Shown: positions 16,706 to 26,132, numbered from the stretch's first letter. The stretch: DNA of 42,622 nucleotides from an uncultured Lachnospiraceae bacterium (GCA_910579495.1 CAJTVD010000019.1:11573-54194), one strand, 5' to 3'. A program made the numbers and translations. The notes: generated by a model from the sequence alone, not told the origin.

Positions 16706-18109
16706 CTATTTATCCCTCCTGCTGCCTTGCCCCATCCCGTTTACGCCTGCCGGGCTGTCCAATATACGGCCAAGCCTGCTAAAGAGCATAAACCCTGTCA
16801 CAGACGCCGCCAGGATATCGCTTACAGGCTCCGCCACAAATACCCCGAATACCTTATTGGAGAAAAGGAAAGGCAGTACAAAAATCAGGGGAATCAAAAG
16901 CACCAGCTTACGCAGGCAGGCCATCAGCAGGCTGATTTTTGCCTGGCCTAAGGCCATAAAGGTCTGCTGGCAGGAAACCTGCACCCCAGTGGAAAAAATG
17001 CCCGCCATGTAAATCCGCATTGCCCAGACAGTATATTCTACCAAAGAAGCATCGCTGCTGAAAATATTTGCAAACATGCCCGGCATAAGCATCATCAACA
17101 GCCACATCACCGTTGCAAAGCCAGTGCAGGCGGTAAACTGGCAGATAAACGCACGTTTCACCCTCTCCTTCTTCCCTGCCCCATAATTATAGCTCATGAT
17201 CGGCTGCCCGCCCTGGCAGATCCCCTGTATAGGCAGCGTTATCAGCTGGCTGCAGGAAGAGATAATGGTCATGGCGCCTACTGCCACATCACCGCCATAC
17301 CGCGAAAGGCTGCTGTTAAAGCTGATGTTCAGGATACTTTCCGTGCTTAACATTACAAAAGTGGAAATCCCCAGCCCAAGGCAGGGCAATATGATCTCTG
17401 GCACAATCTTCATATCCGGCAGGGTAAGCCGCAGCAGGGTGCGCCGCCCTTTCAAAAAGCTGACCACCCACACAGCGCTTACCGCCTGGCTGATAACTGT
17501 AGCCACTGCCGCTCCCCTTACGCCCATGCCAAACCCGAATATCAAAATCGGGTCCAATATAATATTGCACACCGCGCCTACCACTGTAGTGGCCATGCTG
17601 AACCTGGCAAACCCCTGGGTAGTGATAAAAGGGTTCAGCCCCATCACCACCATCACAAACACAGTTCCCAGAATATAAATACGCGCATATGAAAGTGCAT
17701 AGGGCAGCGTCACGCTGCTGGCACCGAAAAGCCGCAAAAGCTGCGGTGCAAATATGTAAAACGAAACCGTCAGCAGCACGGCAAAAATCATCAGCACCGA
17801 AAAACAGTTCCCCAGAATTTTCTGCGCTTGTGCCCTGTCATTTTTTCCCATGGCAATGGCCGCCCTGGGTGCGCCGCCGGAACCTGCCAGCATGGCAAAG
17901 GCATTTATCATCATCAATATGGGCAGAAAAAGGCCCACGCCGGTGAGGGCAGACGCCCCTGCGCCAGGAATATGCCCTATATAAATCCTGTCCACAATAT
18001 TGTAAAGCATGTTGATCAACTGCGCCACCACTGCAGGTATGGCCAGGCCCAGCATCAGCCTTGGCACACTGCCGCTCCCCATATCCTGTACACTACTTTT
18101 ATTTGCCAT
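16706..18109 (-). CDS. MATE family efflux transporter
   Basis: Inner-membrane cation-coupled multidrug or toxin exporter, 467 residues. Twelve hydrophobic segments form two MatE repeats; family signatures include PAVVAQLINMLYNIVDRIYIGH (helix 1) and PIQGICQGGQPIMSYNYGAGKKERVKRA (helix 7-8 region). The N-terminal MANKSSVQDMGSGSVPRLML is typical of the clostridial branch. ATG 18109 follows GGAGG with 7-base spacing; a TTG at 18115 is less likely. It stands alone between two terminator hairpins. The substrate cannot be predicted. Confidence 0.92.
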   Translation of the reverse strand: MANKSSVQDMGSGSVPRLMLGLAIPAVVAQLINMLYNIVDRIYIGHIPGAGASALTGVGLFLPILMMINAFAMLAGSGGAPRAAIAMGKNDRAQAQKILGNCFSVLMIFAVLLTVSFYIFAPQLLRLFGASSVTLPYALSYARIYILGTVFVMVVMGLNPFITTQGFARFSMATTVVGAVCNIILDPILIFGFGMGVRGAAVATVISQAVSAVWVVSFLKGRRTLLRLTLPDMKIVPEIILPCLGLGISTFVMLSTESILNISFNSSLSRYGGDVAVGAMTIISSCSQLITLPIQGICQGGQPIMSYNYGAGKKERVKRAFICQFTACTGFATVMWLLMMLMPGMFANIFSSDASLVEYTVWAMRIYMAGIFSTGVQVSCQQTFMALGQAKISLLMACLRKLVLLIPLIFVLPFLFSNKVFGVFVAEPVSDILAASVTGFMLFSRLGRILDSPAGVNGMGQGSRRDK

Positions 18110-18198
18110 TTGCAAACCTCCTAATTCCAGTACCGCCCCTCACACCACCCACTGGCTGGGGGCATATTCTCCTGCTCTGCTTTTATGCAATCCAATAA

Positions 18199-18240
18199 GC
18201 CCGGAATGTAAATCAGCGATTACAAATCCGGGCCTTTTTA
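18199..18240. terminator. Terminator hairpin downstream of spoVT
   Basis: Stem GCCCGGA (18199-18205) with TCCGGGC (18227-18233), extended inside by TGTAA/TTACA. The T-run is best on the plus strand (CTTTTT, 18233-18238), while on the minus strand only TTATT follows. No plus-strand gene is nearby, so it most likely ends spoVT transcription, perhaps incompletely. Confidence 0.65.
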
Positions 18241-18263
18241 TTGCCCATGTTTCCAAATAACCC

Positions 18264-18809
18264 TTACTGCTCCATCTGCCTTCCCAGAAAGCCTGCCGCC
18301 GATTGGATCAGCTTCTGCTCCACTTCGCCCATTTTCCCTTTTTCCGCGTTGTCAATCAAAACAACCCCGCCAATCATATCCCCCTCGCAGATAATCGGGC
18401 TGATGGCTTCCTGCTGGAACTCATCAGTAACATCCTGGGTAATAGGAATAAAATCAGAATCCTCCTTTGAGGCAATCACCACTTCCCTTTTGTTCAGCTT
18501 CTCCTCCAGCTCCTTGCTGATGGACTTCCCCAGGATGCTTTTAAACCCGCCGGAAACCGCAATAAACTGATCCCTGTCAGCGATCAGCGCCGTTCTCCCC
18601 GATACCTGGGCAAGGCTTTCCGCATACTGCTTTGCAAAGGTATTCATCTCGCCAATAGGGGAATACTTTTTTAAAATAATCTCCCCTTCCCTGTCCGTAA
18701 ATATTTCCAGCGGGTCGCTTTCCCGGATCCGCAAAGTACGCCTGATTTCCTTGGGTATTACAATTCGTCCTAAATCATCTATCCGCCTTACAATTCCTGT
18801 CGCTTTCAT
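18264..18809 (-). CDS. spoVT: Stage V sporulation protein T (AbrB-type regulator)
   Basis: Transcription factor of the developing forespore, 181 residues. The N-terminal swapped-hairpin AbrB DNA-binding domain is clear (ATGIVRRIDDLGRIVIPKEIRRTLRI, residues 3-28). A C-terminal GAF-like domain (about 55-180) is what separates SpoVT from the shorter AbrB. In Bacillus subtilis SpoVT adjusts sigma-G regulon genes; conservation here indicates that the host makes spores. ATG 18809 has GGAGG with 9-base spacing. A possible sigma-G promoter lies 50-80 bases upstream. It is transcribed alone. Confidence 0.93.
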   Translation of the reverse strand: MKATGIVRRIDDLGRIVIPKEIRRTLRIRESDPLEIFTDREGEIILKKYSPIGEMNTFAKQYAESLAQVSGRTALIADRDQFIAVSGGFKSILGKSISKELEEKLNKREVVIASKEDSDFIPITQDVTDEFQQEAISPIICEGDMIGGVVLIDNAEKGKMGEVEQKLIQSAAGFLGRQMEQ

Positions 18810-18858
18810 TTATCACTTCCTCCATTCTTCTGGTACCTTTTCGCATTGGTTATGGAGT

Positions 18859-18887
18859 TATTATCTGTAAAAAATGGAGAATTATTC
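18859..18887 (-). promoter_or_regulatory. Possible sigma-G promoter of spoVT
   Basis: On the minus strand GAATA (18887-18883), 17 bases, GATAATA (18865-18859). This fits the sigma-G pattern (GMATR, then CATNNTA) except for the first -10 base. spoVT is sigma-G dependent in Bacillus. No sigma-A promoter is evident in the same stretch. Confidence 0.4.
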
Positions 18888-18908
18888 TGAAATCCTGCCA
18901 GAAATTAT

Positions 18909-21185
18909 TTATGCTTTTTCGCTTTCATTTAACCTGTCTATGAGTTTTTTTACCGTCTCTGCCCCCACACCGCCTTTTCCTGCAAAGCTTAAAACCCCGC
19001 GCAAAGGCATATCCCGCATCATAGCTTCCATCATTTCTCTTGAAATCGCCTCGCTGGCCGCACTGCCGCCTTCTTCCCCGCCGAACATGCCCTGGGAGAG
19101 CAGCCCTTCCACAAACTCCGCCGCCCTAGGATTTTCCATCACATCGCCAAAAGTGGTGTCTTTTGTATAATGCACCGGAAGCGGCGCAGACTGCCCCACA
19201 TACACATCCTCCTGCAGTACAATATCCCGTGAGGACTTCCCTATCATGATGGTAAAGTCTCCCCCTTCCACATGCCAGTCATGTATTTGGGTATTATAAT
19301 AGGCAAAGGCCCGTTTTCCCAGGGTAAAGGACACCGTTTTCGTCTCCCCAGGCTTTAACTCCACTTTGGCAAAGCCCCGCAGTTCCTTTTCCGGGCGGAT
19401 TGCCGTGCTTTCCTTATCCCTTACATAAAGCTGCACCACCTCTTTTCCCAGGCGGCTCCCTGTATTAGCCACCTCCACGGAAACCCTCAGGGTATCCTGC
19501 GCCTCCATCCGCCGTTTATCCAGTTTCAGCCCTGAATAAGCGAAAGTAGTATAAGAAAGCCCATGGCCAAAAGGGAATAGCACTTCCATTTTTTTCTTAT
19601 CATAATAACGGTAACCTACAAAAATGCCCTCCCGGTATTCCACCACATCCTTTTCCCCCGGAAAATTCAGGTAAGAGGGATTATCCTCCAGTTTCAGTGG
19701 AAAAGTCTCCGGCAGCTTCCCGCTGGGGTTCACCCTGCCAAAAAGAATATCATACTGGGCGCTTCCCACAGCCTGCCCCCCAAGGTAGCTTTCCAGGACG
19801 GCTTTTACTTTGGAAATCCAGGGCATTTCCACCGGGGAGCCATTGTGGAGCACTACAGCCACATCAGGCTGCACCTTTGCCACCTCTTCGATCAAACGGT
19901 TCTGGCTGGCTGGCATGGACATATGGGGCCGGTCAAAGCCCTCTGACTCATAGCTGTCCGGAAGCCCTGCAAAAATAACCGCCACATCCGCCTCCGCCGC
20001 AGCTTTCACAGCTTCCGCCAATAGCGCCTGGTCCGTCTCCTCCTTGCTGCTGTCATATCCCCTGGCATAAACGATATTGGCATTGCCAGCCGCCGCGTCA
20101 AGGGCGCTGGTGATCTTATGGCTGTTGATATGGGAACTTCCGCCCCCCTGATAACGGGGTTTCGCGGCAAATTCCCCGATAAAGGCCACTTTTTTGTCCG
20201 TGGCCAGGGGAAGCAGGCTCCCCTCATTCTTTAAAAGCACAAGGCACTCTTCCGCCACTTTCCTTGCCGTCTCATGGTCTTTGTCCCGGTCAAATACGGC
20301 TGTCCTGTCCCGGTTTTCCTCAAAACGAAATACAACGGACAAAATCCTCTCCACCGCCCGGTCCAGGATTTCCTCCTTCAGCAGGCCCTTTTCCACCGCC
20401 TCCACAATCAGCCTGTCATTGGCTCCCATAGAAGAAGGCATTTCCAGTTCCAGCCCCGCTTCCAGGTCTGCAACCCGGTCATTCACCGCCCCCCAGTCGC
20501 TCATCACATAGCCCTCAAAGCCCCACTGGCCCCGGAGCACATCTGTTAAGTACTTTTTATTTTCCGCAGCATAAACGCCGTTGATTTTGTTGTAGGAACA
20601 CATCACCGTCCAGGGCTTGCCCTGGGTAATTGCCCCTTCAAAAGCCGCCAGGTAAATCTCCCGCAAAGCCCTCCCGTCAATCTGCGCACTTACTGACATC
20701 CTTCTGGTTTCCTGGTTATTGGCCAGGAAATGCTTGATGCTGGTTCCTACATTCTGGCTCTGTATCCCTTTGACCAAGGCTCCTGCCATCTCAGAAGCCA
20801 CTAAAGGGTCTTCTGAATAATACTCAAAATTGCGCCCGCACAAAGGGGAACGCTTAATATTCACCGCAGGGCCTAAAATGACGCTGACACCCTCCGCCTG
20901 GCATTCCTTTCCCAGGGCCTCACCCATCTGCTCCAGGAGCTCCCGGTTAAAAGAAGCCGCCGTTGCGCAGCCTGCCGGAAAGCAAACCGCCTTGATGCTC
21001 TCGTTCACCCCCAGATGATCCGCCGCCTCATCCTGCTTCCGGAGCCCGTGAGGGCCGTCGGAAACCATTGACGCCGGTATGCCCAGACGCTCCAGGCTCT
21101 CTGTATGCCAAAAATCCGCGCCAGAACAAAAGGACGCTTTCTCCCCCAAAGTCATTTGGGCAACCAATTCTTTTATTCTTTCCAT
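18909..21185 (-). CDS. Glycoside hydrolase family 3 beta-glucosidase
   Basis: Retaining beta-glucosidase-type enzyme, 758 residues. The N-terminal TIM-barrel carries the substrate loop VSDGPHGLRK (41-50), KHFLANNQET (151-160) and nucleophile Asp230 in VMSDWGA. A GH3 C-terminal alpha/beta domain follows (about 320-540), then a fibronectin III-like domain (about 570-650). The tail, about 90 residues, ends the protein and resembles extensions of gut clostridial GH3 enzymes. There is no signal peptide, so it acts in the cytoplasm on imported oligosaccharides. ATG 21185 has GGAGG at 7 bases. Its 5' end overlaps the radical SAM gene by 13 bases. Exact sugar specificity cannot be read from sequence. 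Confidence 0.93.
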   Translation of the reverse strand: MERIKELVAQMTLGEKASFCSGADFWHTESLERLGIPASMVSDGPHGLRKQDEAADHLGVNESIKAVCFPAGCATAASFNRELLEQMGEALGKECQAEGVSVILGPAVNIKRSPLCGRNFEYYSEDPLVASEMAGALVKGIQSQNVGTSIKHFLANNQETRRMSVSAQIDGRALREIYLAAFEGAITQGKPWTVMCSYNKINGVYAAENKKYLTDVLRGQWGFEGYVMSDWGAVNDRVADLEAGLELEMPSSMGANDRLIVEAVEKGLLKEEILDRAVERILSVVFRFEENRDRTAVFDRDKDHETARKVAEECLVLLKNEGSLLPLATDKKVAFIGEFAAKPRYQGGGSSHINSHKITSALDAAAGNANIVYARGYDSSKEETDQALLAEAVKAAAEADVAVIFAGLPDSYESEGFDRPHMSMPASQNRLIEEVAKVQPDVAVVLHNGSPVEMPWISKVKAVLESYLGGQAVGSAQYDILFGRVNPSGKLPETFPLKLEDNPSYLNFPGEKDVVEYREGIFVGYRYYDKKKMEVLFPFGHGLSYTTFAYSGLKLDKRRMEAQDTLRVSVEVANTGSRLGKEVVQLYVRDKESTAIRPEKELRGFAKVELKPGETKTVSFTLGKRAFAYYNTQIHDWHVEGGDFTIMIGKSSRDIVLQEDVYVGQSAPLPVHYTKDTTFGDVMENPRAAEFVEGLLSQGMFGGEEGGSAASEAISREMMEAMMRDMPLRGVLSFAGKGGVGAETVKKLIDRLNESEKA

Positions 21186-22132
21186 AATCCTACCTCCATT
21201 CCGCTCCCGTTCTTCCATACTCCCTGATAATCAAATTCCGGTATAAAGCTTTCCCTGGCGGTGTCCCCCTCCTGGATAAAAGCATTCTCCACCCCCAGCC
21301 CAATGGCATAATCCACCACTTCCTCATATTCCCTTTTCGTCACTTTCCTGCCAAGTTCCTTCCAGCCGGGATTATCCTTTAACCGCCCAAGGGGCGTATA
21401 CTGGTTCAGCAGGCTGATATACACGCTGTCCTTGTAAGTCCCATATACATAATCCAGCACAGCCTTTGCGTTCTTCTTATGCCCGGGCAAAAGCAGGTGC
21501 CTTACAATAACACCTCTTTGCATCATGCCCTCCCGGCCAAAGGCCGGCTCCCCAACTGCCAGTACCATTTCCTTAAGGGCTGCGCCCGCAACCTGGGGAT
21601 AATCGGCGGCGTTAGAATATTTTTCCGCCAGCCGGGCATCCATATACTTAAAATCCGTCAGGAAAATATCCACAATGCCCTTTAGCCCCCTGATGGCCTC
21701 CACCTTCTCATAACCGCTCCCATTATACACCACAGGGACCTTCAGGCCATTTTCCCGGGCTGTTAATACCGCCCGGGCTACCTGTACCACATAATGGTCT
21801 GGCGTCACTAGGTTAATATTCGCCGCCCCAAGCCCCTGGAGCTCCAGGAAAATCTCAGAAAGCCTCTCCTGGGACACCTGCTGCCCCCGCTCCCCTGCCG
21901 CAATTTCATAATTCTGGCAATATACACACCTTAAATTACAACCTGAAAAAAATACTGTCCCGGAACCCTGTGTCCCTGAAATACAGGGCTCTTCCCACAT
22001 ATGCAGCGCTGCCCTTGCCAGATAAATCCTCTCATCCATCCCGCAAAAGCCCCTGCCTCCCTCATCCCTCTTAGCCCCGCACTCCCTGGGGCACAGATTA
22101 CAGGGGCTTACCCTGATACCCTTCCAGTCCAT
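21173..22132 (-). CDS. PflX-like radical SAM protein (COG1313)
   Basis: 319 residues. The cluster motif CNLRCVYC binds the radical SAM iron-sulfur centre. An N-terminal CNLCPRECG...GFCG cysteine group is typical of the PflX/COG1313 branch, which resembles pyruvate formate-lyase activases but has no agreed function. The GSGYEKVEAIRGL and LTDFKYMDARLAEKYSNA segments are also family-typical. I start at ATG 22132 with AAGGAG 4 bases upstream; an open frame extends to 22174. It overlaps the glucosidase gene and follows the membrane-protein gene by 48 bases, so the three are probably co-transcribed, although no functional link is evident. No glycyl-radical enzyme is visible in the window. Confidence 0.85.
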   Translation of the reverse strand: MDWKGIRVSPCNLCPRECGAKRDEGGRGFCGMDERIYLARAALHMWEEPCISGTQGSGTVFFSGCNLRCVYCQNYEIAAGERGQQVSQERLSEIFLELQGLGAANINLVTPDHYVVQVARAVLTARENGLKVPVVYNGSGYEKVEAIRGLKGIVDIFLTDFKYMDARLAEKYSNAADYPQVAGAALKEMVLAVGEPAFGREGMMQRGVIVRHLLLPGHKKNAKAVLDYVYGTYKDSVYISLLNQYTPLGRLKDNPGWKELGRKVTKREYEEVVDYAIGLGVENAFIQEGDTARESFIPEFDYQGVWKNGSGMEVGLWKE

Positions 22133-22180
22133 ACTGCTCCTTCCACCAGTATACCAAATGTCCATAAGCGGCACATTTGA

Positions 22181-23596
22181 TTAATTTTCTGATATGCCCG
22201 GCGTTTCCCCGTAAAGCTCATTCCACTGGTCCCTTGGGATCGCCGTAATATTCCCTACATCATAATAGACCTCATAAAACAGATTAATCCAATAATCCTT
22301 ATCATCCTCCAGGTCAGAATTATGGGCATCGCTGTATGGGTTCCGGAAAGCCTCCCGGAATTTAGGCACCACCACAATGCCGTCCCCCTGCGGGTCTGCC
22401 TTTTCTTCCAAGATCAGCCCAATCCGCTCCTTCTCCTCCCGGTAAATCCTGGCCAGGTTCACCAGATTATCCAGATAAGTAAAAAACAGCCACAGGCACA
22501 GGACACTGGCCAGGCCATACCTGGCAGCCTTAAGTGCCAGTTCCCCGTCCCCCACATCCACTATTCCCTGGATACAGCTAATAAACAGGAAAATGCCTGC
22601 ACCAAAAAACGCCCTGTCCATGGGGGTTGGCGCTATCGCCAGCGCATAACAGGTGGCAAGCGCCGCCACAAGGAACAGGACAGTTTCATTGCAGCGGACC
22701 TGATGCCAAAAGACAAGCTTTTTTTGCAACACCAGCAGCACCAGCACAATTGCCAGGATCGCCAGCACCGGAAAAAACAGCTCCCGGATTGTTAAGGTAA
22801 TTTTGTAAGTGCGTGATAGAAGCCCCACCAGCCCGGTGTACTCCCCCTGGGACATGGTAGCGCTCCTGCTGCGTACCCCGGGCGCACTGACCATTCCCAG
22901 AATACCGCAGCACATCCCCAAAATGCCAGTGGCCATAAAGGGATGGATACTGCTTTTGCCCACCTTCCTCTTATACCACCAGAAGTTCATCCCAAACATC
23001 AGCGCCAGCAAAAGCCCGCCGCCGGAAGTATTCTCATTGCACCACCCTGCAAGCACGCCAAAAAAGAATGCCGCAGCAGCCAGCGCCCCTTCCCGTTTGA
23101 TTTTTTCCGGATGGTCAAGAAAATGCCGGTAAAAGGTTACAAACCCCAAAATGATCACACTTCCCCAAAGGTAATTACAAGCCCCGCAGATCCAGAGCAT
23201 GGTCTGCCCAAAGCTCACCGCATATTTCCAGAAAAATGTGAGGACCAAGAGCAGCACAAACAAGTCCTGCTTCTTCCTGCGCCGGATATTGGCATATACC
23301 AAAAGTGCCAGCCCTATAAACATCAGGCTGTTTACCAGGTTAAACACCTGTTTGTTTACCGAAAGGGACAGCCGGACATTGAACTGCCCCACCACCCTGC
23401 CGCTGTTGGATAAGTACTCCCCATACTGCTGCTTCACCAGGTCCCAGAAAGAGGATGCCTGGCTTACCTCAATGGCATAAAAATAATCGTCTGACATATA
23501 GGGTGTCAGAAGATTGTAGGCATAGATCATCAAAAATGCCACCAGGATTATCAGCCAAAAGATTCGTTTTCTGTTACGTTCTATTAAAACCGCCAC
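22181..23596 (-). CDS. DUF6056-like multi-pass membrane protein
   Basis: 471 residues with about ten or eleven hydrophobic helices and a soluble C-terminal tail of some 80 residues. The TPYMSDDYFYA motif just after the first helix (about 31-41) and the NGRVV-like SNSGRVVGQF segment are typical of the DUF6056 family, membrane proteins that resemble GT-C glycosyltransferases with acidic residues in the first outer loop. A role in polysaccharide or teichoic acid decoration is plausible but unproven. The start is GTG at 23596 with AAAGGA about 9 bases upstream. First gene of the probable operon with the radical SAM and glucosidase genes, behind the promoter at 23629-23657. Confidence 0.75.
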   Translation of the reverse strand: MAVLIERNRKRIFWLIILVAFLMIYAYNLLTPYMSDDYFYAIEVSQASSFWDLVKQQYGEYLSNSGRVVGQFNVRLSLSVNKQVFNLVNSLMFIGLALLVYANIRRRKKQDLFVLLLVLTFFWKYAVSFGQTMLWICGACNYLWGSVIILGFVTFYRHFLDHPEKIKREGALAAAAFFFGVLAGWCNENTSGGGLLLALMFGMNFWWYKRKVGKSSIHPFMATGILGMCCGILGMVSAPGVRSRSATMSQGEYTGLVGLLSRTYKITLTIRELFFPVLAILAIVLVLLVLQKKLVFWHQVRCNETVLFLVAALATCYALAIAPTPMDRAFFGAGIFLFISCIQGIVDVGDGELALKAARYGLASVLCLWLFFTYLDNLVNLARIYREEKERIGLILEEKADPQGDGIVVVPKFREAFRNPYSDAHNSDLEDDKDYWINLFYEVYYDVGNITAIPRDQWNELYGETPGISEN

Positions 23597-23628
23597 TTGA
23601 TTTTTCCTTTCTTTTCCATATTGTTCTT

Positions 23629-23657
23629 ATTTTAACAAAACCGGACAAGGAATGCAA
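23629..23657 (-). promoter_or_regulatory. Sigma-A promoter for membrane protein operon
   Basis: Minus strand TTGCAT (23657-23652), 17 bases, TAAAAT (23634-23629), about 33 bases before the GTG start at 23596. Confidence 0.6.
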
Positions 23658-23708
23658 TGATACCGGCGCGTTCTTTTCCATCTTCATATAGTGTCCCGAT
23701 AAAAAATG

Positions 23709-23717
23709 TGCTATACT
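23709..23717 (+). promoter_or_regulatory. Extended -10 promoter for mutS2
   Basis: TGC followed by TATACT (23712-23717) forms an extended -10 forty bases before the mutS2 start. No good -35 is seen, which is usual for extended -10 promoters. Confidence 0.5.
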
Positions 23718-23756
23718 GTAGGAAGCCGCAAGCCAAACAAAAAACAGGAGATTTTT

Positions 23757-26132
23757 ATGAACGAAAAAGTACTGGCCACATTAGAATACAATAAAATTAT
23801 TCAATTATTAACCCAGAAAGCTACCTCTGACCCTGGGCGCGCCATGTGCCGGGAACTAAAGCCCCAGATGGATTTAGAAGACATCCGGCTTGCCCAGCAG
23901 CAGACGGCGGACGCCCTTTCTATGCTCTTTGCCAAGGGCTCCACCTCCTTCGGCGGGAACCGTGATGTGGGATTTTCCCTGCGCAGCCTGGAAATCGGCA
24001 GCACCCTGTCCGCACCGGAGCTTTTAAAGATCGCAGGGCTTTTGGACAATGTAAACCGGATCAAAGCCTACGGCAGGGGCGTCCGGGAAGAAGAGGCCCA
24101 GACCACCTTAACAGAATATTTCCAGAACCTGGAACCCCTCACCGGGCTTTCAAGCGAAATCAACCGCTGCATCCTTTCAGAGGAAGAAATAGCCGACGAC
24201 GCCAGCCCGGGGCTTAAGCATGTGCGCCGTTCCATCCAGATCACCGGGGATAAGATCCATTCCCAGCTTGTATCCATGGTCAACGGCTCCTGCCGCAGCT
24301 ACCTGCAGGATGCCGTAATCACCATGAGGGATAACCGGTACTGCATTCCCGTTAAATCTGAATACAAAAACCAGGTGCCTGGCATGGTCCACGACCAGTC
24401 CTCCACTGGCTCCACCTTTTTCATTGAGCCCGCCGCCGTTGTCAATTTAAACAACCAGCTCCGGGAGCTTGCCATAAAGGAAAAAGAAGAAATTGAGGCA
24501 GTCCTTGCAGATTTAAGCGCCCAGGCAGCAGGCCACCTTCCGGAAATCAAAGAAAACCAGCAGATCATGACTTTCCTGGACTTTGTGTTCGCCAAGGCGT
24601 CCCTTGCCCTGGATGAAAACGCCACCATGCCCCTTTTTAACCAGAACCGGTATATCAACATCCGTAAAGGGCGGCATCCCCTGCTCCCTGCCAAAAAGGC
24701 AGTCCCCATTGACATCTGCCTGGGGAAAGACTTTGACCTTCTCATCGTCACCGGGCCTAACACCGGTGGAAAAACAGTCTCCTTAAAAACTGCAGGGCTT
24801 TTTACCCTGATGGGACAGGCGGGGCTGCACATCCCGGCGCTGGACCGCTCGGAGCTTTCCCTGTTCCGGGAAGTATTCGCGGATATCGGCGATGAGCAAA
24901 GTATCGAGCAAAGCCTGAGTACCTTTTCCTCCCATATGACCACCATCGTCTCTATTTTGAAAAATGCAGACGAGGATTCCCTGTGCCTGTTTGACGAGCT
25001 GGGGGCAGGCACCGACCCTACCGAAGGGGCAGCCCTTGCCATCGCCATTTTGGACCACCTCCACACAAGGGGCATCCGCACGATGGCTACTACCCACTAC
25101 AGCGAGCTGAAGGTTTACGCCCTCTCCACCGGCTTTGTGGAAAATGCCTGCTGTGAATTTAATGTGGAGACCCTGGCACCCACCTACCGGCTGCTGGTGG
25201 GGATCCCTGGGAAAAGCAATGCCTTTGCCATTTCCTCCAAGCTGGGGCTGCCGGATTACATCATCAACGCCGCCAAAGGGCAGATTACCACAGAAGAAAA
25301 AAGCTTTGAAGACCTGCTGGCGGATTTGGAAAACAGCCGGGTCACCATAGAAAAGGAGCGGCTGGAAATCGCCTCCTACAAGGAAGAAATCAAGACCCTG
25401 AAGGAAAAACTCCAGGCCAAAAACGAAAAAATAGACAATGCCAAAGACAGGATCCTTAGGGATGCCAATGAGCGGGCAAGGGAAATCCTCCAGGAAGCCA
25501 AGAATGTTGCCGATGAAACCATCCGCGTCTACCAGAAAGCAGGCCCAGGGGCATCCCTGAAAGACCTGGAAAAAACCAGGGAACGCCTGCGGGGGGAAAT
25601 CGGCAAGAAAAACGAAAAACTGTCCCTGAAATCCGGGGAGGCCAAGAAGGAAAAGGAACTAAAACCCGGGCAGCTTAAAATTGGCGACAGCGTGAAAATC
25701 CTTTCCATGGGGCTTAAGGGAACCGTAAGCACCCTGCCGGACCATAAAGGAAACCTTTTCGTCCAGTGCGGCGCCATGCGCTCCCAGGCAAATATAAAGG
25801 ATATCGCCCTTACAGGGGAAGCCGCTCCCGCCCCTGCCCCGCAAAGAAGCCACACGGGTAAAGTGAAAATGTCCAAAGCCCTTTCTATCTCCCCGGAAAT
25901 CAACCTCCTTGGCAAAACCGTGGACGAAGCTTTAGCGGAGCTGGACAAATATTTAGACGACGCTTACCTCTCCCGCCTTTCCACTGTAAGGGTCGTGCAT
26001 GGGAAAGGCACCGGCGCTTTAAGAAACGCTGTGCACGGGCACTTAAAACGGATCAAATATATAAAATCCTACCGTCTGGGAGAATACGGGGAAGGGGATG
26101 CAGGCGTCACCATCGTCTCTTTCAAAGAATAA
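23757..26132 (+). CDS. mutS2: MutS2, ribosome- and recombination-associated ATPase with Smr domain
   Basis: 791 residues. It lacks the mismatch-recognition domain of MutS and has the MutS core and clamp, then the ATPase (Walker A TGPNTGGKT 332-340, Walker B FDELGAGTDPTEGA). A long coiled coil follows (about 515-620), then a KOW-like region (IGDSVKILSMGLKGTV) and a C-terminal Smr domain with HGKGTG. In Bacillus MutS2 senses and splits collided ribosomes, and it was first linked to recombination control. The Smr LDLR-type motif is here INLLGKT, with no Asp, so nuclease activity may be reduced or absent. ATG 23757 has AGGAG with 6-base spacing; the open frame from 23706 includes non-coding sequence. 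It is followed after 100 bases by a two-component operon. Confidence 0.95.
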   Translation: MNEKVLATLEYNKIIQLLTQKATSDPGRAMCRELKPQMDLEDIRLAQQQTADALSMLFAKGSTSFGGNRDVGFSLRSLEIGSTLSAPELLKIAGLLDNVNRIKAYGRGVREEEAQTTLTEYFQNLEPLTGLSSEINRCILSEEEIADDASPGLKHVRRSIQITGDKIHSQLVSMVNGSCRSYLQDAVITMRDNRYCIPVKSEYKNQVPGMVHDQSSTGSTFFIEPAAVVNLNNQLRELAIKEKEEIEAVLADLSAQAAGHLPEIKENQQIMTFLDFVFAKASLALDENATMPLFNQNRYINIRKGRHPLLPAKKAVPIDICLGKDFDLLIVTGPNTGGKTVSLKTAGLFTLMGQAGLHIPALDRSELSLFREVFADIGDEQSIEQSLSTFSSHMTTIVSILKNADEDSLCLFDELGAGTDPTEGAALAIAILDHLHTRGIRTMATTHYSELKVYALSTGFVENACCEFNVETLAPTYRLLVGIPGKSNAFAISSKLGLPDYIINAAKGQITTEEKSFEDLLADLENSRVTIEKERLEIASYKEEIKTLKEKLQAKNEKIDNAKDRILRDANERAREILQEAKNVADETIRVYQKAGPGASLKDLEKTRERLRGEIGKKNEKLSLKSGEAKKEKELKPGQLKIGDSVKILSMGLKGTVSTLPDHKGNLFVQCGAMRSQANIKDIALTGEAAPAPAPQRSHTGKVKMSKALSISPEINLLGKTVDEALAELDKYLDDAYLSRLSTVRVVHGKGTGALRNAVHGHLKRIKYIKSYRLGEYGEGDAGVTIVSFKE

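Noticed and set aside
18866..18908. Hairpin with a following T-run as terminator of the GH3 gene
   Set aside because: The stem (TTCTG/CAGAA with an interrupted AT extension) is weak and the T-run begins several bases away; too uncertain to list.
24299..25081. A 260-codon open frame on the minus strand inside mutS2
   Set aside because: It mirrors the strongly conserved MutS2 ATPase region and has no motifs or ribosome binding site.
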